From an uncultured Rhodospirillales bacterium (GTDB lineage: Bacteria; Pseudomonadota; Alphaproteobacteria; ATCC43930; CGMCC-115725), in the NCBI GenBank assembly GCA_903828515.1, contig CAIKMD010000002.1:620001-684000 (forward strand): a stretch of DNA of 64,000 nt, read 5' to 3'. The notes under the pieces are model-generated. The model saw only the letters and a program-made list of their open reading frames with translations. It ran no database searches and was not told the origin of the DNA. This document shows positions 8,303-16,703 of the stretch, in pieces. The number at the start of each line of letters is the position of its first letter. Position 1 is the first letter of the stretch. Position numbers and translations under genes: made by a program.

Positions 8303-9313
8303 TTAGAGAGTCAACGTGCCGGGAACGAAGAGTTCCTCGACCGGAATTTGCCGCGAGATATAGCCCTGCTCATGCGCATAGCGCACGAAGGTCTCGATGA
8401 TCTTGCGATTCGGCGCGACGCCGTGCGCGTAGGGGGTGGAGCCGTAAGCCGCCTTCTGCTGCTCGACGATGAAGACGGCTTCATAGAGCGACATGAGCTT
8501 CGGGTCGGTCTGATAGATTTCGTCGCACATCCGTTGCGAGTCCGAGATCGCCTGATAGAGGCTTTCCGCGACCCACGGCTCGCGCTCGGTCAGTTGCTTG
8601 TTCATCACGAAGGTATGGGTGATCGGCATGATGCCGGTGCGCTGGAAGTGATCGCGCATCTCACCCTGGGTGTCGAGGAAGAGGCGGCGGATCCACGGTT
8701 CGCCGCGCGTGAACGCGTCGGGAATGCCGGTGCAATAGATCGCGTCGACGACGCCGTTCTTCAGATTTTCGGCCGAGTCCGAATCCCGGCGCAATTCGAT
8801 GTTGACGCCTTTCGGAATGACGAAGCCGTTGTTCTCGTCCTCGGCCGTTACCCAGGTGGTCTGTTCGGGCGCCAGACCGTAGTGATCGTTGAAGATGCCG
8901 CGAAGCCAGAGATTGACGGTATAGCGATAGCCGCGCACGCCGATCCGCTTGCCGATCAGGTCGCTCGGCTTGGTGATGCCGCTGTCGGCGCGGACGAAGA
9001 CATAGGCCATGACGGCCATGCGCATCGGGAAGATCGGCAATGCCATGCAACCCGCATTGCGGTCGCGCGCCTCGAGATACCACGAGAACGACATCTCGGC
9101 GGCGTCGTATTCCTCATAGACCGGCTTGGTGCAGAAATCGCCGCGCACCTCGGGCGTGTGGGTGGTGATGGCGAGGCCCTTGCCCTTGACCCATCCTTTA
9201 ATCAACGGCCGCGTCCGGTCGTAATTGGCGATCGCGATATTGAGCGGGAACAGCCCGGTCTTCGCCGGGGTGTCGCGATCGAGGGCCAGGGAGCCCGTAT
9301 CGGGTGCGGTCAT
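8303..9313 (-). CDS. 4,5-dihydroxyphthalate decarboxylase-like / NMT1-fold protein
   Basis: A 336-residue protein without a signal peptide. The opening LFPLNIAIANYDRTRPLIKG and the later AAEMSFSWYLEAR, KRIGVRGYRYTVNLWLRG and DHYGLAPEQTTW match the 4,5-dihydroxyphthalate decarboxylase family well. The ATG at 9313 (complement) follows AAGGAA with 6 bases between; an upstream ATG at 9343 has no clear ribosome-binding site. It is the last gene of a probable minus-strand operon that starts at 13674 (81 bp after the flavoprotein gene). Role inferred: a decarboxylation step, or a binding-fold protein repurposed in the cytoplasm. Confidence 0.75.
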   Translation of the reverse strand: MTAPDTGSLALDRDTPAKTGLFPLNIAIANYDRTRPLIKGWVKGKGLAITTHTPEVRGDFCTKPVYEEYDAAEMSFSWYLEARDRNAGCMALPIFPMRMAVMAYVFVRADSGITKPSDLIGKRIGVRGYRYTVNLWLRGIFNDHYGLAPEQTTWVTAEDENNGFVIPKGVNIELRRDSDSAENLKNGVVDAIYCTGIPDAFTRGEPWIRRLFLDTQGEMRDHFQRTGIMPITHTFVMNKQLTEREPWVAESLYQAISDSQRMCDEIYQTDPKLMSLYEAVFIVEQQKAAYGSTPYAHGVAPNRKIIETFVRYAHEQGYISRQIPVEELFVPGTLTL

Positions 9314-9394
9314 GGGGGGTTCCTTCAGAGCGGTTACGCCCATTCTATGGCGTTTTTGGAGGTTTCGCCACGGTAATACGGGGGCGGGCCCCGG

Positions 9395-10567
9395 TCAGAT
9401 CAGTGTGGTGTTGGGCGGCAGGCCCAGCAAAAGGCGGCCATACATTTCCTGGTTGGTTTCGAGCGTCGAGGCGCCATGCATGCTGACGGCGTGAAGATCG
9501 CGCCAGGCCCGCTGCACCGGATTCGATTCCGCGATGCCCGAACCGCCGCACGCCAGATAAAGCGTTTCGACCGCGTCGAGGCATTGCCGCACGGCGTGGG
9601 CGCAGTCCATGCGCACGCGGGCGCGCGCGTTGAATTCCATGATCGCGCCGCGCTCGGCGGCCGCGGCGATCTCGTCGGCGCAGCCATGGAGGAGAAGACG
9701 GGCGACGCGAATTTTGGTCGAGGCGTCGGCGACTTGCCGGTGCGCGGTCGGGCTGTCGCGCTGGATTTCGTGGTTGGTATAGGCGATCTCGCGGCCGGGC
9801 AGCCGCTCGATGAAGGCGTCGAGCGCGCCGGTTGCCATGCCGATCGCAGCCGGCGCCAGGGCCATCGCGAGAACCGGCACCACCGCGCTTTTATAAAGAC
9901 TGCCCTCGTGCGGCGTGGCGCCGGGTGCGTTCCCACCGGTGATGCCGGGCAGGGACAGATAACGGTGGCGCGGCACGAAGACGTCCTTCGCCACGACGCT
10001 GCAACTGCCGGTGCCGCGCAGGCCGACGACCTTCCAATCGTCCTGGATGGCGAAGTCCTTCGTCGGCACGAGCAGGTCGGCCTCGTCGACGGTAGCACCG
10101 CTTTTATCGAGGATCTGTGCGCCGACCAGCATCCAGCCGGAATGCTGGCATCCCGAGGCGAAGGGCCAGAACCCGCTCAGGACATAGCCACCATCGACCG
10201 GCGTCGCTTTGCCGCGCGGCGCGACGACGGCGGAAATCACCACGTCGGGATCGGCGCCATAGGTCTCTTCCTGCGCGGCCTGAGGAAACGAACCCATCAG
10301 CCAGCTATGCGCGTGGATGACGCCCATGCACCACGCCGTCGAGCCGCAACCGCGCGCGATTTCGGCAACCGTGTCGATATGCGTATGAAGCGATAGCTGA
10401 TAACCGCCATAGCGGCGTGCTTGCAGCACCTTGAAAAGTCCCGCCGCTTTCAGCGCGGCGACGTTCTCTTTCGGCAGGCGGCGGAGCTGTTCGGTCTCGG
10501 CGGCGCGGGCGCGCAGCGCCGGGATGAGTTCCGTCGCCCGCGCGACCATCTCGTTGTGATCCGGCAT
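9395..10567 (-). CDS. Acyl-CoA-dehydrogenase-fold flavin monooxygenase (HsaA-like)
   Basis: A 390-residue group D flavoprotein oxygenase or acyl-CoA dehydrogenase relative. The N-terminal helical part has LPKENVAALKAAGLFKVL, then RYGGYQLS and GCGSTAWCMGVIHAHSWL, typical of HsaA/DszC-like oxygenases; the middle beta domain has GGYVLSGFWPFASGC and RGTGSCSVVAKDVFVP; the C-terminal helices have LACGGSGIAESNPVQR. Such enzymes use reduced FMN or FAD from a separate reductase, which is not encoded in this window. The ATG at 10567 (complement) follows AAAGGTATCGTC. It sits 20 bp after a MetE-like gene in the 13674-to-8303 operon. The substrate is not deducible. Confidence 0.85.
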   Translation of the reverse strand: MPDHNEMVARATELIPALRARAAETEQLRRLPKENVAALKAAGLFKVLQARRYGGYQLSLHTHIDTVAEIARGCGSTAWCMGVIHAHSWLMGSFPQAAQEETYGADPDVVISAVVAPRGKATPVDGGYVLSGFWPFASGCQHSGWMLVGAQILDKSGATVDEADLLVPTKDFAIQDDWKVVGLRGTGSCSVVAKDVFVPRHRYLSLPGITGGNAPGATPHEGSLYKSAVVPVLAMALAPAAIGMATGALDAFIERLPGREIAYTNHEIQRDSPTAHRQVADASTKIRVARLLLHGCADEIAAAAERGAIMEFNARARVRMDCAHAVRQCLDAVETLYLACGGSGIAESNPVQRAWRDLHAVSMHGASTLETNQEMYGRLLLGLPPNTTLI

Positions 10568-10587
10568 GACGATACCTTTGTGGTTGG

Positions 10588-11631
10588 TCAAGGCAGCTTG
10601 GCTGCTTCGGCATGGATGCGCAGCAGCTCCGGGATGGTCTCAGGCTTGCGGCGGCCGAATCCGCATTCGGTTCCGATGGTGAATGTCGGCGCGACCTTCC
10701 GCGCCGCCGCGATGCGCCGGCGCGTGCCGTCGATCCCGTCCGTGTGGTGGACGAGGCCCAACGCCAGTTCGGTCTCCGGGCGCAGCTTTGCCTGTTTCAA
10801 TGGCGCGAAATAGGCGTCGTCCGAGCGATCGCGCGGCACCGGCATATGAACGAGATTGATCGGACGCCGGATCAGGGCGCCGAGCCGATGGAGCATATCG
10901 ACCATGTCGCTCATGTCGGTCGGCTCGACGACGTGGCGATGATTGCTGTCGCCGTAGCAGAAGTGGAACAGGAGTTCGATATCGGCGGGAACGCGGTTGG
11001 CGAGCTTGGCCAGAATCTCGGCGAACTTCACCTGCATCTCTTCTTTCGTCGCGCCGTAGACGCCGGTTTCGTTGCGCTCCAATCGGGCGAACACGGCAGA
11101 GGCGACGTCGAACTGGATCGCGAGATCCTGATGCGGGATCGTCGCGGCGATCTTGTCGATCTCGCGGCCGACGGCGTCGTTGTAGAGCGGATCGATCGGC
11201 GCCTGGAGATCGTTGGCGACGAAAAGCCAGGTCACCGAATGCGCCGGAACCAGATCGACCTGAAAGCGCGTGCCGGGCGGAATCTTTCCCGCGTCGCGCA
11301 ATCGCTTGAACACGGCGTAGGATTCCTGCGCGATGCGCGCATAGAACAGATCGTCGATCTTGAAATCGGCCAGGGTCTTGCCCGGCTTCAGCCGCTGACG
11401 CCGGCGCGCCACGCTTGTCGCATGAAGCTGGAAGAGTTCGTCCGACTGCTCCATCGCCGGGTTGTTGGCGAAGACCGGTTCGAGCCAGGTGATCCAATCG
11501 AGCCGCTTGCCGGTCTCGCCGTCGGGAATGCGCTTGAGCTGGGTTCCGAGCGCGGCGCTGACGTTGGTGAATACCGCTTCGGCATTTTCCATGGGCACCG
11601 AACCCACGAGATAGCAATCATGACCCGGCAT
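10588..11631 (-). CDS. MetE-like / UROD-superfamily zinc-site protein, paralog A
   Basis: A 347-residue protein resembling the catalytic half of cobalamin-independent methionine synthase. The N-terminal GSVPMENAEAVF and RIPDGETGKRLDWI resemble the substrate loops of this barrel family. HFCYGDSNHRH carries the His-x-Cys zinc motif, and GTECGFGRR near the end corresponds to the third Cys region of MetE. The length is under half that of MetE (about 750). The start ATG follows GAGGGAGGG. It is a close paralog of 12634-13674, from which it is separated only by a binding-protein gene. Inferred role: zinc-dependent methyl (or other alkyl) transfer from an imported compound. No function is proven. 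Confidence 0.65.
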   Translation of the reverse strand: MPGHDCYLVGSVPMENAEAVFTNVSAALGTQLKRIPDGETGKRLDWITWLEPVFANNPAMEQSDELFQLHATSVARRRQRLKPGKTLADFKIDDLFYARIAQESYAVFKRLRDAGKIPPGTRFQVDLVPAHSVTWLFVANDLQAPIDPLYNDAVGREIDKIAATIPHQDLAIQFDVASAVFARLERNETGVYGATKEEMQVKFAEILAKLANRVPADIELLFHFCYGDSNHRHVVEPTDMSDMVDMLHRLGALIRRPINLVHMPVPRDRSDDAYFAPLKQAKLRPETELALGLVHHTDGIDGTRRRIAAARKVAPTFTIGTECGFGRRKPETIPELLRIHAEAAKLP

Positions 11632-11644
11632 GGAACCCTCCCTC

Positions 11645-12643
11645 CTAATTGAGCCGCGCCGCGGCTTCCTTGATCATGCTGAGGTCCGACAACGATTTGA
11701 CGTCGATCGGGGCTTTGAGCAATCCGAGTTGCAACTGGATGTCGATCGAATGCTGCAGGGCGTCGAGGTCGGGCAGGGCGTCGCGGTCGCGGTAATAGGT
11801 TTCTTCTTTCTTGTAGAGATGCGTCAGGTAGAAATCCTGCGGCACCTTGGTGAAGTTGGAATAGATCGCGGTGACCTGCGTCGCGTTGGCGGGATCGCTG
11901 AGCCAGCGCATCGCGCGCAGATAGTCCTCCATGAAATCGACCAGCGCGGGGCGGTTCTTGGTGAGGAAGCGCAAGGGCGCGGCCCAGAAGATCTTGTCGG
12001 TTCGCCCCATCGCGTCCTTGCCGGTGAAGAGCGTGTTCGAGATGGCCGTCAGTCCGGGATCGAAGGAGAATGGCGGGATCGAGGCAGTGAGGTCGGCTTT
12101 GCGCTCGCTGAGCAGCGCCTGCATGTTGGCGTAAGCGCCTTGGATGATCGTGACGTCCTTGGTCGGGTTGAGACCGTGGCTCACCAGCATCGCGCGCAAG
12201 GCAATGTCGCTCGCCGCGCCGAAACCGGTCGTCGCCAGGACCTTGCCCTTGAGGTCCTCGACCGTTTTGATCCCGCTATCTTTGCGCACCTTGAACTCGT
12301 CGGTGTAGTAGCCCGGCACGCCGTCCTGGCTTTCATCAGCGATGACGCGCAGATCGGTCATGCCGGCGTTCTGCACGGCCAAGGGAAAACTCGAGAACGC
12401 GAAGGCGGCGATGTCGATCTCGTTCGCGGCGATCCCTTGAATCATCTGTGGGCTCGCCGTGATGTGGACGGGCTCGAACGTGTAGGTGACGTCCTTGTGT
12501 TTGGCGAGGCCCGGTTGCGTGAACAGCACCGGCGCCGGTTCGCCGGGCATCACCGACCAGCCGAGCCGGATCGGCAACAGATCGGCCTTCGCCGCGCCCG
12601 TTGCGAGGAGCAGCGCGACCGCGGCGGCGGCGATCAATCGCAT
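11645..12643 (-). CDS. NMT1-type substrate-binding protein between two MetE-like genes
   Basis: A 332-residue secreted binding protein. The ATG at 12643 (complement) lies inside the end of the upstream MetE-like gene (the CDSs share 10 bases), which indicates translational coupling. Signal peptide RLIAAAAVALLLATGAAKA, then DLLPIRLGWS. Family features are MIQGIAANEIDIAAFAFSSF, LKGKVLATTGFGAASDIAL and the C-terminal helical lobe. Flanked by MetE-like genes at 10588 and 12634, so the ligand is probably the compound those proteins process. No permease or ATPase is encoded nearby. Confidence 0.88.
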   Translation of the reverse strand: MRLIAAAAVALLLATGAAKADLLPIRLGWSVMPGEPAPVLFTQPGLAKHKDVTYTFEPVHITASPQMIQGIAANEIDIAAFAFSSFPLAVQNAGMTDLRVIADESQDGVPGYYTDEFKVRKDSGIKTVEDLKGKVLATTGFGAASDIALRAMLVSHGLNPTKDVTIIQGAYANMQALLSERKADLTASIPPFSFDPGLTAISNTLFTGKDAMGRTDKIFWAAPLRFLTKNRPALVDFMEDYLRAMRWLSDPANATQVTAIYSNFTKVPQDFYLTHLYKKEETYYRDRDALPDLDALQHSIDIQLQLGLLKAPIDVKSLSDLSMIKEAAARLN

Positions 12644-13674
12644 AGCGATGCCTCGCGGTGGATCTTCAGCAATTCGGGGATGGTCGCGGGGTCGCGCCGG
12701 CCCATGCCGCATTCGGTGCCGATCGCGAAGCTCTTGAGATATTTCCGTGCGGTGGCGAGGCGCTTTTTGACGCCCGCGATGCCGCCGGTGTGGTGGACGA
12801 GGCCGAGGCAAATTTCGGTCTCGGGCGCGACCGCGAGATTCTTGAGCGGCGCGAAATAGGCGTCGTCCGAGCGGTCGCGCGGCACCGGCATGTGGATCAA
12901 CTGGATCGGCCGGGTGACGATTTTGGCGAGGCGGTTCGCCATGTCGACCATATCGGCCATGTCGATCGGCTCGACCGAGTGACGATGATTGTTGTCGCCA
13001 TAACAGAAGTGGAACAGCAGATCGATGTCGCGCGGCACCCGGTTGGCCAGCGTCGCGATCTTTTCCGCAAAGCCCGAGGCAGCCTCTTCCTTGTTGCTGC
13101 CGTGATGGCCGAACTTGCCGGTCTGAAGCACTTCGAACACCGCCGAGGCGAGATCGAACTGGAGGGCCAGATCCCGATGCGGGATCATCGCCGCGATCCG
13201 GTCGATCTCGCGGCCGATCGCCTCGTTGTAGATCGGCTCGATCGCCGGCAGCAATTCGGCCACAACGTGGGAGCGCGCGGCCGAATGGGCGGGCGCGAAA
13301 TCGACCTGGAACTTGGTCCCCGGTGCGATCTTGCCGGCATCGCGCAGCCGCTTGAAGACCGCGTAGGATTCCCTGGCGTAGTCGGCATAAGGCAGGGTAT
13401 CGATCTTGAAATCGGCGAGCGATGCGCCTTTTTTCAGGCGATAGCGCCGATGCTTCGACGCTGCCGCATGAACGGCCCAGACCTCGTCCGACAATTCGAG
13501 CGCCGGGCTGTTGGCGAACACGGGCTCGAGCCAGCCGATCCAGCTCATGCGGGCGCCGGTCTCGCCGTCGGGAATGCGCTTCAACGCCGGTCCGATGACC
13601 GCGCTCGACGTCTCGAACACGGACGCCGCATCGGGCAGCGCCACGCTGCCGACGAAATAGACGTTATGTGTCAT
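12634..13674 (-). CDS. MetE-like / UROD-superfamily zinc-site protein, paralog B
   Basis: A 346-residue paralog of the 10588-11631 product, with obvious identity throughout: RIPDGETGARMSWIGWLEPV, DFKIDTLPYA, KRLRDAGKIAPGTKFQVD, HFCYGDNNHRH (His-x-Cys zinc pair), MPVPRDRSDDAYFAPLK and GTECGMGRR (third Cys). The start ATG follows GAGGGGAGG. It is the first gene of the operon running to 8303: MetE-like B, binding protein, MetE-like A, flavoprotein oxygenase, decarboxylase-like protein. Differences between A and B lie mainly in mid-protein surface segments, so the pair may be heteromeric or have diverged in substrate. Confidence 0.65.
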   Translation of the reverse strand: MTHNVYFVGSVALPDAASVFETSSAVIGPALKRIPDGETGARMSWIGWLEPVFANSPALELSDEVWAVHAAASKHRRYRLKKGASLADFKIDTLPYADYARESYAVFKRLRDAGKIAPGTKFQVDFAPAHSAARSHVVAELLPAIEPIYNEAIGREIDRIAAMIPHRDLALQFDLASAVFEVLQTGKFGHHGSNKEEAASGFAEKIATLANRVPRDIDLLFHFCYGDNNHRHSVEPIDMADMVDMANRLAKIVTRPIQLIHMPVPRDRSDDAYFAPLKNLAVAPETEICLGLVHHTGGIAGVKKRLATARKYLKSFAIGTECGMGRRDPATIPELLKIHREASLCD

Positions 13675-13726
13675 TGTTTTTCCTCCCCTCGTTAAAGGCG
13701 GTCCTAGGCCTTGTACGCGCGTCGCG

Positions 13727-14524
13727 TCAAGCGAGGAGGGCGATGCCGGTTTGGTAGGCAGCGGAGAAACGGTCGAGGCCGTTGCTGCCGCCGTTCACCA
13801 GACGCCGTGCCGCCCCCATGTCGTCCAGCATCAACGCGGCTTTTATTGCCGTTTCTTTCGAGGCAATGAACGCGGCAAGAATTTTCGCCGCGATCGTGGG
13901 ATCGTTTGCCTGATCGGGTGCTTGTACGAGGTTGGGCACGCCCACCAGCGGACCGAACTTGGCATAATTGCTGCGGCCGGTGAGCTGAACATAGCCGCGG
14001 CCCTTGAAGCTGGCGCCGTCCGGCGGACCTTTATTGCCGAGGTCGGCGCGGTGGTCGTAAAGGTCGAAGGGTGTGCCTCCGGGGCTGGTATTGAAGCGCG
14101 ACAGCATTTCGCTGATCGGCATGAAGCCCTCGGTCTCGGCGCGGATCGTCGCCAGCGCCGCCACCACGATCGACGCCGTCGTCAGCGACGCGGCTTCCAG
14201 CGCGCTCATGACATGCGGAAGATTGGTGGCGATGTGATCGAGCGGGGTTGCCGGAAACATCTTGGCCGCGATGGCAATCGTGACGTTCGGCATTCCAGCC
14301 GAAGTGGGAAGGTCGGAACCGGGGAAGCCCAAAGCGATGGCGGTTCGCGCGCCGACGATTCCATCCGCCAGCAGCCCGTCGCTTTTCTGGAACGCAAGGA
14401 CAGCCGCCGTGGTGCCGGGGCCAAAATTGCCGTCGATCGCGCCGGGCGAAAAGCCGCGCGCCTTCAGGCGCGTTTGAAGCGCGACGACATCCGGACCGGT
14501 GCTGTCTTCTTGAAGAATGTCCAC
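13727..14524 (-). CDS. Peptidoglycan-binding domain plus GH19-like lysozyme/endolysin
   Basis: A 265-residue cell-wall hydrolase. Residues about 5-62 are a PG_binding_1 repeat (GPDVVALQTRLKARGFSPGA, then IDGNFGPGTTAAVLAFQKS). Residues about 80-265 resemble GH19 chitinase-like lysozymes, with the catalytic-Glu region IRAETEGFMP, then SFKGRGYVQLTGRSNYAKFG. There is no signal peptide, as in phage-type endolysins. The start is GTG at 14524 (complement). No holin, spanin or other phage gene adjoins it, so it is a lone, domesticated-looking lysin or a cytoplasmic toxin or muramidase needing another export route. Confidence 0.78.
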   Translation of the reverse strand: MDILQEDSTGPDVVALQTRLKARGFSPGAIDGNFGPGTTAAVLAFQKSDGLLADGIVGARTAIALGFPGSDLPTSAGMPNVTIAIAAKMFPATPLDHIATNLPHVMSALEAASLTTASIVVAALATIRAETEGFMPISEMLSRFNTSPGGTPFDLYDHRADLGNKGPPDGASFKGRGYVQLTGRSNYAKFGPLVGVPNLVQAPDQANDPTIAAKILAAFIASKETAIKAALMLDDMGAARRLVNGGSNGLDRFSAAYQTGIALLA

Positions 14525-14811
14525 GCCCTGTCCCCTTTTATGTTCGACTTATGGAATTCGCAGCCTCGTGGAGGATGCCATGGCCGCCATGAAGGTGACC
14601 GTCGGGCGGACGGTCTTCTCGCGGCGACTCATTTCTCCCCCCTTTGTTGACCCGTCCTTGGACTTGTGGTCGCGCGCCGTCAAGTATCGGAGGTGCGCTG
14701 CCTATTCGCATCATGCCCGGTGATCCAGTTCGCACGCCAGCGCGTAACGATGATGCAAGCTGCGATGGCGGAGGACAGGCCGAGGCCCGCGGCAATCACG
14801 AGGATAGAGTC
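14525..14811. other. Intergenic region between divergent genes, no gene seen
   Basis: A 287-bp gap between the divergent lysin and fasciclin genes. Short reading frames here lack family signals and good ribosome-binding sites. It should hold the promoters of both neighbours, but I cannot pick a convincing -35/-10 pair. Confidence 0.5.
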
Positions 14812-15366
14812 ATGACGAAATTCAAGTTGCTCGGCGCGACCGCCATCGCGGCGTTTGCTTTCGCGGCGTCGGCCATGGCCGCGACCGATCCGATGGTCGG
14901 CGGTGCGGCGATGTATGACAGCAAGAACATCATCGAGAACGCGGTGAACTCGAAAGACCACACCACGCTCGTCGCGGCGGTCAAGGCCGGCGGACTGGTC
15001 GAGACGCTCGAAGGCGCGGGGCCGTTCACGGTGTTCGCGCCGACCAACGAGGCGTTCGCGGCATTGCCGGCGGGCACGGTCGACACACTGTTGAAGCCCG
15101 AAAACAAGCCGACGCTCGACAAGATTCTGACCTATCACGTCGTGGCGGGCCGGTTCGACGCGGCGGCGCTCGGTCAGCGGATCATGAGCGGCGGCGGCAA
15201 GGCGATCCTCAAGACGGTGCAGGGCGACGCGCTGACGATCACCGGACACGGCAAGAACCTCATGGTGACCGACGACCAGGGCAATACGGCGACGATCACC
15301 ATCGCCGACGTCTATCAGAGCAACGGCGTCATTCTCGTCGTCGACAAGGTATTGATGCCCAACTAG
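14812..15366 (+). CDS. Secreted fasciclin (FAS1) domain protein
   Basis: A 184-residue exported protein. The signal peptide has LLGATAIAAFAFAASAMA with cleavage before ATDPMVGG. A single FAS1 domain covers about residues 45-184, with the conserved blocks HTTLVAAVKAGGLVETL, GPFTVFAPTNEAFAALPAGT, KILTYHVVAGRF and the closing NGVILVVDKVLMP. FAS1 domains mediate adhesion or bind small molecules in the periplasm or at the surface. The ATG at 14812 is preferred to a longer in-frame start because the signal peptide begins there. Monocistronic; converges on 15446. Confidence 0.92.
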   Translation: MTKFKLLGATAIAAFAFAASAMAATDPMVGGAAMYDSKNIIENAVNSKDHTTLVAAVKAGGLVETLEGAGPFTVFAPTNEAFAALPAGTVDTLLKPENKPTLDKILTYHVVAGRFDAAALGQRIMSGGGKAILKTVQGDALTITGHGKNLMVTDDQGNTATITIADVYQSNGVILVVDKVLMPN

Positions 15367-15396
15367 GCGTCGCCGCGACGGCGAAGCCGGGCGGAG

Positions 15397-15415
15397 GGTT
15401 CATTCCCCCTGAACC
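15397..15415. terminator. Candidate bidirectional hairpin terminator
   Basis: GGTTCA (15397-15402) pairs with TGAACC (15410-15415) around a TTCCCCC loop, and an outer pairing of GCCGGGCGGA with TCCGGCGGC can extend the stem. It lies between convergent stop codons at 15366 and 15446. There is no strong U-run, so it is only a candidate. Confidence 0.35.
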
Positions 15416-15445
15416 ATTCGTCCGGCGGCGTCGTGGTCGCTCTAT

Positions 15446-16633
15446 TCAAATGAACGCGCCCGGTGATAGGCCGAGCAGGGCCTGGCCCACGGTTTCGTAA
15501 TTGGTGAAGCGCGCCTGCAGATGTTGGGTCATCGCGTGAATGTCGCGCAAGCGCCGTTCGAACGGGTGGTCGGCGAAGATCGCGGTCGAGCCGGCGAATT
15601 CATAAACAATGGCGACGACATCCTTGGCCTTGCGGATCGTGTGCGTGGTCGCGAGGCGCAGGGTGAGGCGCTGCTCGAGGGTCAGTTCGCCGGTTTTGAC
15701 GGCCGAGTCCCAGATCTCGTCGAGCGAGTTCATCAGGAAAAGCCGGGTCGAGCGCAGCCGCGCATCGGCCATCGCCACCTGCGACTGCACCGTGGCGTTC
15801 TCGCGCAAGGTCGACGAAAAACGATAGGGCACTTTCTCGCTCGCCAGGCGGATAAAACCATCGAGCGCCGCCTGGGCGACGCCCAGTGCCACGCCGGCAA
15901 AGACGTAGCCGAAGAAACTGAGGGTCGAGAAGCGATAGAGCGGTCCAGCCTCGCGGCGATCCACGGCGCTGTCCAACGCGAAACTGTAAGCTTCCGGCAC
16001 GAACAGGTCGGTCACGGTGTAATTGTCACTGCCGGTGCCGCGCAGGCCGATCACATCCCAGACGTCGGTGAAGACCGCGCGGGCTTTCGGGAAAAGCATC
16101 ACCCGCCGCGCGATCGGCGTGCCTTTCGCGTCGAGGCGCGGTTTTCCGTTCGGATCGCAAATCGTGCAGTTGGTCGCGCCGATCCAGGTCGCGTGCGGCG
16201 CACCACTGACGAATTGCCAGGTACCGGTCAGCCGGTAACCGCCCTCGACCGCAATCGCCTTGGCGCCGGCACCGAGGGGCGGCCCCCACGATGTCACGGC
16301 TTGCCGATCGCCGAAAATTTCGCGCGCCACGTCGGGCGCCAGATAAGCCGCGGCGGTGGCGCAGCCGGCGGCCTGGCTGACGCACCACGCCACGCTCGCA
16401 TCCCCGCGACCCAACGCCTCGGCGACTTTGACGAGGCTCGGCAAATCGAGTTCGACGCCACCGACCGAGCGCGGCAAGGCGAGGCGAAACAGGCCGGCCG
16501 CGTGCAAGGCTTCGAGCACATCGGCCGGGATCTTTCGCGCGCGCTCGATCGACGCTGACGCCGCGTCGAGTGTCGGCACCAGGCCGCGCGCCAGCGCGAT
16601 GTGATCGACGGCGTCAGGGTCTTTCGGCGGCAT
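15446..16633 (-). CDS. Acyl-CoA-dehydrogenase-fold flavin monooxygenase, second copy
   Basis: A 395-residue relative of the 9395-10567 protein. It shows IPADVLEALHAAGLFRLALP, RGDASVAWCVSQAAGCAT, GGYRLTGTWQFVSGAPHATW, RGTGSDNYTVTDLFVPEAYS and a C-terminal helical domain with ATTHTIRKAKDVVAIVYEFA. It belongs to the HsaA/DszC/SfnB-like oxygenase or acyl-CoA dehydrogenase group. The start ATG follows AGGGGATCGTCG. It lies 70 bp downstream of a Fe-type binding protein and then an NMT1-type binding protein on the same strand, repeating the 'binding protein plus flavoprotein' layout of the previous operon. Confidence 0.83.
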   Translation of the reverse strand: MPPKDPDAVDHIALARGLVPTLDAASASIERARKIPADVLEALHAAGLFRLALPRSVGGVELDLPSLVKVAEALGRGDASVAWCVSQAAGCATAAAYLAPDVAREIFGDRQAVTSWGPPLGAGAKAIAVEGGYRLTGTWQFVSGAPHATWIGATNCTICDPNGKPRLDAKGTPIARRVMLFPKARAVFTDVWDVIGLRGTGSDNYTVTDLFVPEAYSFALDSAVDRREAGPLYRFSTLSFFGYVFAGVALGVAQAALDGFIRLASEKVPYRFSSTLRENATVQSQVAMADARLRSTRLFLMNSLDEIWDSAVKTGELTLEQRLTLRLATTHTIRKAKDVVAIVYEFAGSTAIFADHPFERRLRDIHAMTQHLQARFTNYETVGQALLGLSPGAFI

Positions 16634-16703
16634 CGACGATCCCCTGGTGTATTCCCAGCGATGCGCGCGCGGCTTGCCTCAGGCCCGCCGCGCGCGAACC
16701 GTC

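Noticed and set aside
9395-10567. Plain acyl-CoA dehydrogenase of beta-oxidation
   Set aside because: The GCGSTAWCMGVIHAHSW segment and operon context with MetE-like and binding-protein genes fit the HsaA-like oxygenase group better, though the dehydrogenase reading is not excluded.
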